From positions 79,971,262 through 80,035,261 of the forward strand of contig CM072511.1 of assembly GCA_036898135.1 (NCBI GenBank): a stretch of 64,000 bases of DNA, given 5' to 3'. A program made the position numbers and the translations under genes. The notes under the pieces were generated by a model. That model saw only the letters and a list, made by a program, of their open reading frames with translations. It made no database searches and had not been told where the DNA came from. Shown here one piece after another: positions 1-11,940 of this stretch. The DNA comes from Oncomelania hupensis (lineage: Eukaryota > Mollusca > Gastropoda > Littorinimorpha > Pomatiopsidae). How positions within the stretch are numbered: position 1 is the stretch's first letter; every line of letters begins with the position of its first letter.

Positions 1-2228
1 ATCCTGAGACTATCAAATGTAATTTAATATCCTTGTTTTAGTAATTGACATCCATACATTGTGACTTACACTTCCTTTCCTTTTTACACATTTAAAATTA
101 TGCAATTGTGTGTTTTTTTGTTATTATGTAATCAGATAAAGCTTTCGAAACTTGCAATTACCCTAAGAGTGTGAAAGCGTTGAAGCTTTTTAAATATATG
201 AACTCTCTGTCTCTGTCTGTCTCTCTCTCTCTCCTTACTGATTATCGCTTTAATGCTTAGAGACGTCTTGGGCAGAGTCCAAACATATATTTATATCCTT
301 TTTGTACACTTATATATCAAAGCAAAGGAATGCAGTTTTAGAAAATAGCTCTTGACTTGCAAACACAATTCTAACAACAGTTAAAAAAATCAATATACTA
401 ATAAAGACATCACAACATATTAGCACATATCACACCCACAGACTGATTCTTGTTCTTCTGAGATATTTTACAGGCCACTGAAATTTGTTACGAACACTAA
501 AAGAAAATTAGATGCCTAATGAAAAAAGAACAAAGTTCGGCATATTGAGACTATTTCACAGGCCCTAACAAAGCATTACGTGAGTGGCACTTGTTTGCAG
601 CTGCTGTGCTTTCTTTGAGAAAGAAGACTCGAACAAAATTCTACATAGAAATAATCTCATGAATTATGTTTTCAAAAGTTAACAAAAACCCTTTACGTGG
701 CTTCCCACGTTTACACATTACTGTAGATGTCCCCACCCTCATTTTAGGTTTACAGACACACCACATTTCAACACTAAAATTCGCATCACCACAATCTAGA
801 CTTCCAACTTCCAATACTGAGGCGGTCACTGTCGAGGGCTCTAACTTGCAATCGTCTATGTAATGTTTTCCACGCCCTTCCATTTCCATGTTAACCCCCC
901 GAGTTCAACATGCAATCCTTAAATAAGGTTACTTCTAGTTTACTGGTTAAACCTGGCTATTCCGTAGCAGCTGCTTTCACACAGCACTAATGCTGCTCCA
1001 GGTACGTAACACCATGCCATCAGGTTAATGCGGAGAGGGTAGACGCTAACTGACCTTCCCCATACGCTGTTTTACATCCAGCTTTTTTTTTTACATAGAC
1101 TTCACATTGTCATCAAACTAATGCGGATACGACCACGCCATTCTACTTTATAAATATACTTTTGACTCCGAGGCATGTCATCAGAGCTTAGCTAATACAT
1201 GCCGTATTTAATCTAAGGCTTTCTCGGGTAGAGTCTGGACCATCCCCTGAACAGAAGTTAAAAAGACATGGGTGTCATTTGTTAACTCGAGTAGGTGGCC
1301 AGGAACGGCAGACAATTACGCACAGGCCACGAAAATGGGAAATAATAAGGCTATTCCGAACACTTCATGACTGTTTTTGCCTTTAAGCTAAAAAGACCTG
1401 AAGAACAATGCACCTTATATTTTATGAAAAATTATCTTATAACTTTAACCTCAAACTGTGGAAAAAAATCTCCTCCCGAACACACTTGAAAAGAAGAACA
1501 AATGGCTCAATTGTAATTGCAACATTCTTGGCCTCTGTCGTCGGAGGGTACTGTTGATAGAAAGCTTTCATGCGATCTTTTGTCGAAGGAAAAGCAATTT
1601 TCCATCAGCGGAATAAAGCACATGGGCGTGGATGAGTGGGTTTGTGAGAGGACAAGCTTGCATACACAGTCATAATAAATACAGAACTTATACAAATGTA
1701 GCAATCACCTGCAAATGCACGGGGTGTGGGCATCGTAAAATGGACAGAAGAGATCAAATATTTGTTAACAGATCTTCAAAATATTAGCAGCATGATTCTA
1801 TTGAATATCGTGGTGTTCGATCCTTTCAGGTTATTAGAGTTATTATTTAAAAATGAAGACATTTCACCGAATTTGGTTTTCTTGTCTTCTTTATATCTAA
1901 TCTGGAAATTAAATTCCAGAATTAACAAACATACACAAAAAGCAAAATGTTAGAATTCTTATACACCGGAATATTTTATGCAAGAATTCGTCCAAAACAT
2001 TTGGTACCAGAACTCCATCTAATACATGATTCTAATACCAGAACGCTCTTAATTACTCTTTCTCTTTTTTATCATCATAACCACCAACCCTAGGAATATT
2101 ACTAACTGCTTCTCCAGCAAGAAGATTACCGTTATAATGGTTCTAACAGTATCCTTAGCACGTAAGCTTTCCTAATGCGTAAATACAAAAGACCTGCAGC
2201 AAAGCGAGAAACGTTGATCTGGGCAAAG
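1..2228. other. Intergenic DNA, no gene recognised
   Basis: AT-rich sequence with a short TC/TCTG tract near 203-233. Open frames are at most about 80 codons, overlap on opposite strands and resemble no family I know. No tRNA-like boxes, terminal inverted repeats or reverse transcriptase motifs were found. Confidence 0.6.
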
Positions 2229-2325
2229 GCAATGAGTTAGTTATTCATTGGTTACAGGGTCCAGCCGACTGCAAAGAGCCGAATTAGGACCACAAAATCG
2301 AGACCACAACTTTGCTGAAAGAGGA
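2229..2325 (+). repeat. Dispersed ~90-bp repeat, copy 1 of 3
   Basis: Core words ACAGGGTCCAGC, GACTGCAAAGAGCCGAAT and GGACCACAAAATC recur at 13935-14000 and 56965-57055 in the same orientation. Homology to copy 3 runs from about TTAGTTATTCATTG to ACCACAACTT. It is too short and lacks visible ends, so class is unknown; it may be a fragment of a longer transposon. Confidence 0.7.
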
Positions 2326-4083
2326 CTCACCCCTAATCCGCATAAAAGATCTGCTGAAACAACCCTAGTGGCAACACTGAAGGCACTCCACCAGCCGGTC
2401 ACTTTACAATAAAGACATCCCAAGCAGGGGACGCTGAGGCTATACTCTAATTTATGGAACCCCCGTTTACAAAAACAAAATATAATATAAACATCATTAT
2501 AAAATATCAACAAAACACATACATGTAAAATGCCTACACTTCCAAAGCGTCCAATATGCCCAAGCTGATCCAACAGACCTCACACACAAATGAGGAGTTT
2601 TGTCCCGGAAGAGTTTTTAAGAAAATCGCTAGGTGGCGGGTCTAGCGAAGAAGAAGTTAGTATAGTAGATTTATAGAACAGAGTAGGAATGAGAAAGAGC
2701 AAAGGAGAAAGACAGCGACAGTGAGAATTTAAAGCACTGAATTTCCAGAAAGTGAAGGCAGTGAGTGGCTGGTGGCTGAAAATAAAGATTTACATCATAA
2801 TACACCATCACACTCAATTTATTACACCCCTATTATTAGCATGAAACGTTTTTGTTTGTTTGTTTGTTTGTTTGTTTGTTTGTTTGTTTTTAAATCGAAA
2901 AACTGCGCACTCATGACAAGAATCGAAACAACATAAGACGGATAAAAAAATACATTTTTGTTCTGTGATACTCGGTGAGGGCATTATTATACAACATACA
3001 CCTCTGTTTCTGAGGTGTGTTTCTGTGTAAAGAGCGTTATTTGATAGTCAGGAATGACCAGCAATGGCCACGCAAATGTGGCCTTTCAAGACTAGGGTGG
3101 CTTTAGAAGATCAAGCTTTACCGAACATCAACCCCAGCGATTTGCATTCGAGCGCAATCTGCTCCGACAAATCTCATACTGCACTATGAATTTGGTACTA
3201 GCTTTCGTATAGGCCTCAGTGGACAGAATGTAAAGAAGCGGCCACGACAGACAGGGCCTGATCGCCCAATGTCTGAGTGAATTAGGAGTCGTAAAATAAA
3301 AGATCTGTAAAGAACTCAGCACAACTATAATTGTTGGGGTTCCTGAATATATCATCAGCAAACCTCAAAACTCCTTTTACTTAAAGCAAAATAACAGAGT
3401 TTCATTAAATAAATATTTGCAAATGAGATATAACAATGACTTAGATATTGCAAGTCGAACTTCTAACTTTTACGCCCTAGTCTACAATTTTGCACGCCAT
3501 CTCACTTTTTGATACACTTCTCCCCTCTCCAAGATTCTCATTCAAACCAACACAATGTTTTTTACAACATGGCGTGTCAAAATCTGAACACCAGTTTTCT
3601 TATTTTGAAAAAAGGCTGGGTGTACCTCAACAACAACAAAATAAATAAATAAATAAACACGTTTCAAAGCTATAATCCTCGAAGTTTTTTTGTTTTTTGT
3701 TTTATTTTCTGTTTCTGCACTCTTTCTAAAATATACATTCTATATAATATCCCCACAACCATACTTACCATTTCTTCTCACTCTATCCTCGCCCTGCCAA
3801 ACCAAACGTGTTTCTTTTCACAGTGTCGGGCTGAATGCTGACAAGAATCTTTCTCAGCGTAGTATAAAAATGTTCCAGACTTCCTGATACTGTCTCAGAT
3901 TCTTATCAGGATAACATAAGAGGAATTCCCTTTCTAAAGCATGTCTTTTTTCGTCGTTTAATACTTTGCTAGATGTTGAAAAGCTTCAACATGTCATAAC
4001 CTCGCTAGTGTTGCTTTGATATGAAATTGCTGCGCTTGCATGATCTGATCGTTGTCTGTCGACCATAGTATCGTGCGAGACGC
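2326..4083. other. Intergenic DNA with a GTTT microsatellite
   Basis: No gene recognised. A pure (GTTT)n tract occupies about 2851-2890. Short frames here are low-complexity or unrecognised. Confidence 0.55.
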
Positions 4084-4210
4084 GCGTGGTAATCATCATC
4101 GTCATTAACATCATCATCATCATTCCCCGGTTGCTGCATCGTCCTTCTCCTTCCCTTCCTCCTCCTTATCCTCCTCCTCCTCATTATCATCATCAACAGC
4201 AGCACCGCCA
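4084..4210. repeat. Imperfect CAT/CTC trinucleotide tract
   Basis: Alternating ATC/CAT and CTC/TCC triplets with interruptions. Frames crossing it give Asp-rich and Glu/Arg-rich peptides, which are products of the repeat and not a protein. Confidence 0.75.
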
Positions 4211-4335
4211 CAACCACCAGCATCCTCAGTTCCTAGAAGGTTTGGGGAAAAACCTCGACTGCTGAATAATGCTGCTGAATGATGATTCACCTGGAAACTC
4301 CGTAACAATCTACAAGAAAAATGCATACGAGAATC

Positions 4336-4640
4336 ACTCTTCGGATGAGAGTATAAACCGAGATCTTGTCTGTGCACGCACGCATTCCATAGCACATACT
4401 TTAAAGATCCTGACACTCACGTCCTAGACAAATGAGAGCAAGTTACACAAATACACCCAGCACCCACTAGGTCCCTTCTTTCCATCACCGGTCGCCCAGG
4501 ATTGTGCTCAGTCGTCGGGCGTCAGACTATGCGCCCAAAGATTGCAAGTGGGCGCCTCGGGTAGCGTGAGTTAGATCCCTTATCAGTCAGTGCCTTGAGC
4601 AGCTCTTGAGCTGGAAAAGCGCTATATAAAAGTGATTAAA
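4336..4640 (+). mobile_element. SINE family A, 5'-truncated copy
   Basis: Matches the body and 3' end of the full copy at 43030: GGATGAGAGTATAAACC, then TTAAAGATCCTG, the GGGCGTCAGACTATGCGCCC block and the tail GCGCTATATAAA at 4619-4630 followed by an A-rich end. The tRNA-like head with its B box is missing, as expected for 5' truncation during target-primed insertion. Confidence 0.8.
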
Positions 4641-4684
4641 TAAAACAAATTAATATACATACATTGTACGCACACGAAAATACA

Positions 4685-4718
4685 CACCCAAGCAAACACA
4701 CACCTACACCTACACACA

Positions 4719-4778
<60 letters not shown>
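4685..4778. repeat. CA microsatellite
   Basis: (CA)n, almost pure from about 4719 to 4777. The opposite reading frames are Thr/His and Val/Cys runs and are not genes. Confidence 0.95.
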
Positions 4779-4883
4779 AACATTCAGACACACAACCGTA
4801 TAAAAAGACCGTTGTTGTGTCTTTCATAAAACGCCACATACGTTGTTTTGACATTTTTAAACATTTGTCCTTTTTTTTAAAGC

Positions 4884-4945
4884 TTACCCTAACCCAACCC
4901 CTAACTCTAATCCAAATCATAACCCTTAACATAACCCTAGAACAG
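4884..4945 (+). repeat. Degenerate CCCTAA-like patch
   Basis: ACCCTAACCCAACCCCTAA followed by several imperfect TAACCC/TAACCCT words. It resembles animal telomere hexamers but is short and irregular. Confidence 0.4.
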
Positions 4946-5049
4946 CCCTAACGGAACACGGTTTTGACGTCAAAATAACGGGGCCGTCCAAAAGAACGTA
5001 GGTTGAGTATAAAGAGTGTGTAACAATAACGGTGTTTCTACATGGCCAC

Positions 5050-5600
5050 AACACAGCGCGTGCGCGCTCGCACTAAGAAGGGGATCAAAGACGAAGGCGC
5101 ATCACTAGAACTACGACAAAAATGTTGTTTTCCTGACTCTCAATTATTTATGCCTTAACCCTGCTCGTTTGCATCACCGCTGGAAAGACCGCCACCAAAG
5201 TTCTGTCAAAGATAATGAAGAGTTTTATGGTAATGATGCTGTTAAGCACTCCAGGTAAGTTAGTCATTTAACATGCTTTAGTGGGCAAAGAAGACTACAC
5301 ACAAAGTTCGTATGCTTCTAGTGCAATGTTAACTTTTAAAACAAAGGTACTGTGTAAGTCAGCAACATTGGAAACAGAGCAAATGCAATTAGACAAAAAG
5401 AAAGTAAACCTTAAGCCTTAAACTACATGTTTTACATGTGTAACACAAAAGATCAGCAACAGAGACGCGCACACAGCCAGCTTCAAAATATGCGATTGAA
5501 GACTCAAAATACAAAACATTCAAAATGCATACTATAAATAGTTTTACATCAAAACATACGAATTAATTCTATACTGACTGTGTTATGTCAATGATTGGTG
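5050..5600. other. Intergenic DNA, no gene recognised
   Basis: Unique-looking AT-rich DNA, no convincing exon or repeat end. Confidence 0.5.
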
Positions 5601-5612
5601 TACACCGATATT

Positions 5613-5661
5613 CAATTTTCCTAGGTATTTGTCATGGGACAATAAAGATTCTGATTCAAAA
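5613..5661 (+). mobile_element. LINE 3'-end fragment
   Basis: GGGACAATAAAGATTCTGATTC closely parallels the 3' end GGACAATAAAGATTCGTATTC of the LINE copy ending near 60057. Only the last ~50 bases are recognisable. Confidence 0.5.
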
Positions 5662-5707
5662 TACCAATTCATTTTGTTTTTTAAATGTATCCAAACGCCA
5701 GCAAACT

Positions 5708-5773
5708 CCACAGCAGAAACACAGTATACGCAGCAGAAACACAGTATACACAGCAGAAACACAGTATACACAG
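5708..5773 (+). repeat. 21-bp minisatellite, three units
   Basis: Three copies of a 21-bp unit built on GCAGAAACACAGTATAC. The minus-strand reading gives a Cys/Val/Tyr-rich peptide that simply repeats the unit. Confidence 0.85.
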
Positions 5774-6171
5774 TTCGGCAGATCAACGATTTATAAATAC
5801 TTAACAGTTCACGCAGATAAGTTAATGGACGGACCCGCACAGATGTGTTAGACCTTTCCCGTACTTTAAGGGAAATTACTTTCGCAGTACTCAGGCTATA
5901 AATACACTAACATGATGTCTTCAGCAACTGTTTTATTCATATACAGCCAGGACACCGGCGCTCACTTTTAACGGGGAAAAATAAGTTCACGGTCAAAGTT
6001 ATTCAACAACAACAAGAATTTTTTTAAAAATAATACTAAGCACGTTAATAGCCCAAATTAGCAGTCAAATTGAATCATCGACCTGTTCCTATCTTTCCAA
6101 TCCCTAGTCGGTCTACCGATATGATACACATGACTTTTTTTTAAGTGAGTAAAGAAGCATTTACTAGAAGG

Positions 6172-6236
6172 GCCACGCCCATATGAAACACATGCTCCTT
6201 ATGGGACTCGCAATATTTAACATTGTCACGCGCCGA
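6172..6236 (+). repeat. Fragment of the TGACCTTGA-rich dispersed repeat
   Basis: GCCCATATGAAACACATGCTCC and CTCGCAATATTTAAC match the left end of the copies at 15533 and 49488. Only about 60 bases are preserved. Confidence 0.7.
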
Positions 6237-7044
6237 AGTGATCCCTCTATCTTTTGGGCTGGTTATTTTTCCTCACAACATAGGGTATCCCTATATTGTG
6301 TGCGCTAGTATTAACGTGTTAGGAAGCACGTGCTAAGAGTGCAGTAAGTGTATTCTATAAATCGGTAATTTGATTTTATTTTCAAACGGGTGGTTCACTT
6401 CATTTTTGCTCCAACCATTGCATGAAATCACACCGACGGAGGCTTGGGAAATTTCCAAGGGTTTTTCTTCTGCTAACAAATATAGCAGGGTTCGTCGGCG
6501 GGGATGCTGGCGGTGGTTGTCGTGTACCATAGACAACGTCGTTGATACGAGCTGGTTTTGTCCAGGTTTTCGCAGGCCTAGTTGAGGTAGGCATGGTGGT
6601 TTATTTGTTGGTCGGTCAGTGGTGAGTGCGATGGTGGTGGGGCGGGGTGTGAGTATTGCTTGAAAGTGTAGCTGTGCAAATCTTTCGCCTTCTTGTTTAC
6701 GAAATTAATTATTGCATTGTTTTGTTTCCTTCAGGTATTTTATGTGATCCTAGGTCCTAATTTTGCTACCTCAGTATTGGTTGTTTCCATTGCCAATTTC
6801 ACGATTCCATTTAGTTCGTTGTGTTCGTTAGTGGATTATTTTTATTACAACAGAATAAGTGTTTGACTGGTGAGGTTGGGAAGGAGGGGGTGGATTAAAG
6901 GGAAGACGATAGTGGGAGTGTATAGGCAACCTACTTATGCAGATATTCATTTGCAGGCTTTATTGACTTCCCCTTCAACTGTCGTTTTTGACTGTGGGAC
7001 ATCTGGTCTGCTGGAAATCTGTGGAAGAAGTAGACCGTATTTTG
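6237..7044. other. Intergenic DNA, no gene recognised
   Basis: Open frames of 64-71 codons occur on both strands around 6333-6594 without recognisable similarity or splice structure. Nothing else is seen. Confidence 0.45.
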
Positions 7045-7405
7045 CTGGCCGATACAGGATCTAACTCAAACCGCCCGAGACGCCCACCCGCAGCCTTTGG
7101 GCGCATGGTCTGACGCCCGGATAACTGAGCACAATCCTGGGCAGCCAGGGATGGGGGAGAAGGACCAAGTGCATGCTGGGTGTGTTCTTGTTACCGGCAC
7201 TCACCCGTCATGAGCGTCAGGATCTTTAAAGTCCGTTATGATGGAATGTATGCGACACACAGACTAGACATCGGTTTATACTCTCATCCGAAGGAGTAGG
7301 AAAACAGGAGTAAAGTGTCTTTCCCAGGGACACAACACAATGGGCTCGAACCCGGGACCTTCAGATCCGCAAGCCGAAGCACTACCATTAGACCACAGTG
7401 CCTCC
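7045..7405 (-). mobile_element. SINE family A, copy with tRNA-like head
   Basis: The right end carries a tRNA-like head on the minus strand: GGAGGCAC start near 7405 and a B box read as GGTTCGAGCCC (plus-strand 7342-7352). The body matches the copies at 41874 and 43030. The left end stops at CTGGCCGATACAGG, so the GCGCTATA tail is absent. It directly abuts the reverse transcriptase remnant to its right. I read it as a Pol III-type element and not a functional tRNA, because the sequence continues about 290 bases past the B box. Confidence 0.88.
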
Positions 7406-8500
7406 TAATGGGGAGACCAGCCAGAAATGAATTACAATAATCAAGTCTGGATGTCACAAAAGCGCTGACTAACTGTGTGCATGCATCCCTCGAAAGAAAC
7501 TGCCTCAAGGACCCAATACGCCGAAGCTCAAGAAAGGACACAGGACAGATGGTACTAATGTGGTCATGCATGGACAAAGAACTATCTAGCTTGACACCCA
7601 AATAACGAACAATATTACTAAATGGGATGGTGCTGCCGCCGATGTTTGCAGAATCGCTGCCGACCAATTTAAGACGGAAAGATGAGCCTACAGGTATAAC
7701 CTCGGTCTTGTCAGGGTTAAGCATCAATCTGTTGCTATTCATCCAAGCCTGGACGCTGTCAATACATGTTTCTACTTCAGACACAACAGAAGGGAAGTCA
7801 TATGCCTGACCACTCTTTGACAGTTCTGTATCATCTGCGTATTTGTGGAACACGCAGTTGCAGGCTATGATTACATTAGATAGTGGTTGGGAGTACAACC
7901 AAAACAAAACAGGACCGAGCACAGAGCCTTGTGGGACTCCGCATAACAGGGGACTAGGAGTAGAGGTATTGCAATCAATGACAACAGACTGGTAACGATC
8001 AGTGAGGTACGAGGAAAACCACTCAAGAACAGTCCCTCTTAAACCAAATGTAGTGCGCAATCTCTCTAGAAGTATGTGGTGATCCAGCGTGTCGAACGCA
8101 GCACTCAGCTCTAACAATGCTACAAGAGAAACACGCTTCTCGTCAGCCTGTCTAAGTAAACAATCAAGGACACTGAGAACAGCAGTCTCACAACTATGAT
8201 TCTTCTTGTATGCTGACTGGTAGGCTTCCAGAAGACCGTTTTGAGATAGATGATCTTGTAACTGTTTTAACACAACCTTCTCCAGGATCTTGGAAATAAA
8301 TGGAACATTAGATACAGGTCTATAATTGTTTAGTACATCGCTGTCAAGTCTAGTTTTTTTTTCAATAACGATGTCACAACTGCCTGTTTAAACTGCTTTG
8401 GGACAGTACCTGTAGTAAGAGAAGCATTTACAATAGCAGAAATCAAAGGCACAAGATCATAATACATTACATGAAATGGAGGGAATTCTTTAATAAATGT
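7406..8500 (-). pseudogene. CR1/L2-like LINE reverse transcriptase remnant
   Basis: Non-LTR retrotransposon polymerase fragment, which in an active element copies its own RNA at a nicked target. Visible on the minus strand: an upstream block ending in ASLTTGTVPKQFK, then NNYRPVSN-type sequence, motif A as LLELSAAFDTLDH, motif B as GVPQGSVLGPVLF, the catalytic YADDTEL, and the start of the thumb (SRLDYCNSFLAGLP) where the SINE begins. There is a frameshift at the T-run around 8350. Motif A has Glu where the family normally has the catalytic Asp (usual LLDLSAAFD), so this copy looks dead. The 5' part (endonuclease) and the 3' UTR are missing. The L2/CR1 group is preferred from motif style; Jockey is the alternative. 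Confidence 0.88.
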
Positions 8501-8567
8501 TTTATTTCCCTTGTTCATAAACGGAGTTTGGCTAAACCGAATGTATGAACTGTGTTCCCTTGTATTT

Positions 8568-8635
8568 AAACACATACACACACACACACCCACACACACA
8601 CGCACACACATACACACACAGGCGCGCGCGCGATG
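8568..8635. repeat. CA/CG microsatellite
   Basis: CA-rich tract with interruptions ending in a short GCGCGCGCG run. Confidence 0.9.
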
Positions 8636-10195
8636 CCTTTCACCTGATAAGAGGGTGTATTTATTTTACAGTCCTGTTCATGCTTTTAAGACTTGCTCGC
8701 TGCGAGAAAATTCATGCACCAGGTCAAAATTAAAGGATGCACCAAGCACGACTCGCGTAAAATGTTATACGGCAAATGAATATTGTTCTTAAGAGCTGCG
8801 AAACACGCACTTTTCGGCTCTAGCAATTATAGACTTATAGTTGGTTTTTTTCTGATTTAATAGTGAACAATGCAAGTGAGGACTGAATTAATACGATACA
8901 AGCAGAATTTAAAAGTAAAATGAAGCAAATCTTGAATTTGTTTCTTAAAGTTTAAGTCAGCACAATTTTATATTTCAATGTTGAACCTAAATAAACCCAA
9001 TATTGACAAAAGTTTCAATTATGGCAACCAAACTGAAAATGAACCGAAACTTTACACAAATAAGTTATAATTTTGAGATTTGAACTGAAGATAAACTAAA
9101 ACCTAATTGAAGCTTCTAAATTGGGAGTTCATAAAACTCAAAGTGCATTCAAATGCACAGTTTCTTCCTGGGCTATCTTATCAGTCTTGCACGCATATGC
9201 TAAGCTGATATTGAGACTATGAGGGCGAAAGTTCATACCTGTCACATATTAGGCAATGCCAACACGTCATACATACACTATGTTGGTAATTGAGAACGAA
9301 ATAAAAATAACAGCTTTCCAACACTGCCCAGAAGTTCAAAGGTCGTGGTAAATTTAGACATTAGCCTTGTTTTACTTTAAGAAAAAAAAAAGTTTAATAA
9401 AATGGAAAGCTTGATTTTATTTGTACGAAGAGTTTATCTTCTTTTTGTTTTGCTTTCGATTACAGAAAATGTGGTAAAGAATCAAGAGTATGATTCTAAT
9501 AAACTCAAAAAATAAACAAGAGACAATAATAGAATTTACTATAATAAACCAGCCTTTAAAGAAAAATTAAAGGTTGTATTTAATAGCAGTGTTCAAACGG
9601 TGATGAAAACTAAAGAGTTTTCCAAACCAATGCGATTTAAAGGCTCCCAACAGGTGGGCAATATCTAGACAACTGCTGCCGCACGAGCATATCGTTCCGT
9701 TTGAAAAACAATTCCCAGACGTCAGAGAAAATTGCAAGACAATCAGGCAGGCGAAACCCGACAAGGCTTGTGCGGTGCAAAATTGATGAATATTCTTATT
9801 AGGCCTAATATTGTGTCTGCGATGCGCAATTATTCGTAGTCATATTGATATATAGTCCGCGATTCATATTAACTACGCATTTTCATACAAATATTATGTC
9901 TGACGAGACATATATATCTCCTGTTACCGCTGTGTGTAAATTGACTAATGGCACACTTAAACATGCAGCCGTTGTACTGTCTCAGATACTGAATTGAAAA
10001 CATCCAGGACCTTCTAAGTCGTTTATGTATACTGTGATGGATCTTATAATGGAAATTGCCGTAAACCGCGAAATTTGTGCATATTCCTCGCTCTCGAATT
10101 GTTTACTTAATATGTGTTATCATTGCAAAATGATCCAGCACTTGACGATAATGCAAATAAACAGCCCAATGCTCTATTAATATGTTGTGCGCTTG
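8636..10195. other. Intergenic DNA, no gene recognised
   Basis: AT-rich, no frame above 65 codons, no recognisable repeat family. Confidence 0.55.
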
Positions 10196-10345
10196 TATCC
10201 TAGCTCTAAAAGTCCATACGCCACACAGTGTACAAACCTGCTGTAAAGTGTGCGACTTGAGTTGACACGAGTTCGATCCTGACTGCAGCACGGTTTTTTT
10301 CTTAGTGGGCAGCTTTCAGACCTAGAAAGCGTGCTGTATAAAATT
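10196..10345 (+). mobile_element. Possible tRNA-derived SINE remnant
   Basis: A B-box-like GAGTTCGATCC (about 10268-10278) follows a possible tRNA head, and 60 bases later comes GCGTGCTGTATAAAATTAA, similar to the GCGCTATA tails of other SINEs here. The head is not convincingly foldable by eye. Confidence 0.4.
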
Positions 10346-11485
10346 AACCTTATTAGTTATTTTCTACCGATATAACTTTATTAGAATTATTGTATTTTAA
10401 GCATGACTCGTTACATAAGTATCTGAACAAAGACGTATCTGAACATGATGGTGCATTATACAAGGTTATGATAGCAGGCACCGTCATACGCAATAAAATA
10501 TAACTATAGCCCACAAAAGGAACTAAGTTGAAACATAATTTCTACTTTTCTTTTCATCGGTCAACAGATACGCTGCTTTCTGTAAGATGCTTATTAACCA
10601 AGAATAATATTATTACACTTAGGTAAACGTTATTATGGATCCAAAAGAACTGTGTCTGCTTCGCAAATTCGTTTGTCTAAAGTAATTTCTTAGCATTTCG
10701 CATTTCAGTAAATGAATTTATAATGGATTGGTAAGACGCCTAGTGGCTGAGAACAGATATCAATTATTTTTCGATCACACAGGACATCGGCTGTATTGCT
10801 ATTTTCAGCGTGTGTCCGAGGTACATTCTCTATATTGAATTGTCTATACAGTATAACCATATATGTATTATATAATAATTCCAACTGTTTATATGATGTC
10901 AAGTGGCTGGGAACTGTGCACAGAAATAAATTATTATGGATAAAATAGGAAATCAACCCCATTGTTATCTATCTATCTAATCCCTCAGACTGTGGGGCGG
11001 TTGGATAGACAGAGGTATGTTGTCGCGGAGAGTGTTCGCCAATTCTGTCAGTCTGTTGCTGGTAACAGGAGGCGTGACATGTCAGGTGGCGTCAATTCTA
11101 ATTTATGTATTTTAAGTAATGTTTCTGTATTACATAATCAGATATGTTAATTTTGATGTTTTCGAAAAAATGTCTAGTGACCAAAAATTGCTCAAACCTA
11201 GGTTATTGTAGCTTAAACTCAAAGAGGACATTTGAGTGCGTCGCTATTTCCATCCTCTGTTTCAAGTGCTACAGTTGGCGTTTCTGCGTTCTATATACTA
11301 TTCCTAATGTCCGTCTCAAGAGAGCAGTACAAGGACCCAGGAAAAAGTTCCTAATAAAAAGTCTGGGTCACTGTGTGATCGTATCTAGATATGTACTGAT
11401 ATTATTTTGGTTTCTTGACCTGGACCAAACCAAAAGACAAGTAACAAACCAATAAAATAATTGGCTGAAAATAGAGAATGCAATC
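10346..11485. other. Intergenic DNA, no gene recognised
   Basis: A 103-codon frame at 11144-11455 has no recognisable motif and no coding context. Nothing else is seen. Confidence 0.45.
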
Positions 11486-11487
11486 TG

Positions 11488-11521
11488 AACACACACACAC
11501 GCCCACACACCCACACACCCC

Positions 11522-11557
<36 letters not shown>

Positions 11558-11559
11558 GT
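11488..11559. repeat. CA then TA microsatellite
   Basis: Interrupted (CA)n followed by ATATATATATATAT. Confidence 0.9.
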
Positions 11560-11869
11560 TAAGTATGTAGGAATCGAAAAGTGTTTTTTTGACGGTAAGA
11601 GCGCAAAATTAATCTAAAAATATAAGAATCTGATGCAAAATTAAAATAGGTCGACGTTTCTCCAAAATGCGCTCAAAAAGCGGTTGGATTTACTCGGTCT
11701 CGGATAGAGCACACCCTTGTACTTAAAACACTCTCATGCACTACAACTGCACTCCCATGCACTAAAAAAGCTTTCCCGTGTAGGCCTACTTGGAAAAAGT
11801 TCCTTGCAAATGAACCCATATATGAGAGGGAAATCACGGTCTCGTACCCATTTCTACGTTTATGCAAGT

Positions 11870-11876
11870 GCACACA

Positions 11877-11907
<31 letters not shown>

Positions 11908-11940
11908 GTTACACACACACGCACCCACACCCACACACCT
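11870..11940. repeat. CA-CG-CA compound microsatellite
   Basis: (CA)n, then an alternating CG run of about 18 bases, then CA-rich sequence. Alternating purine-pyrimidine throughout. Confidence 0.92.
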
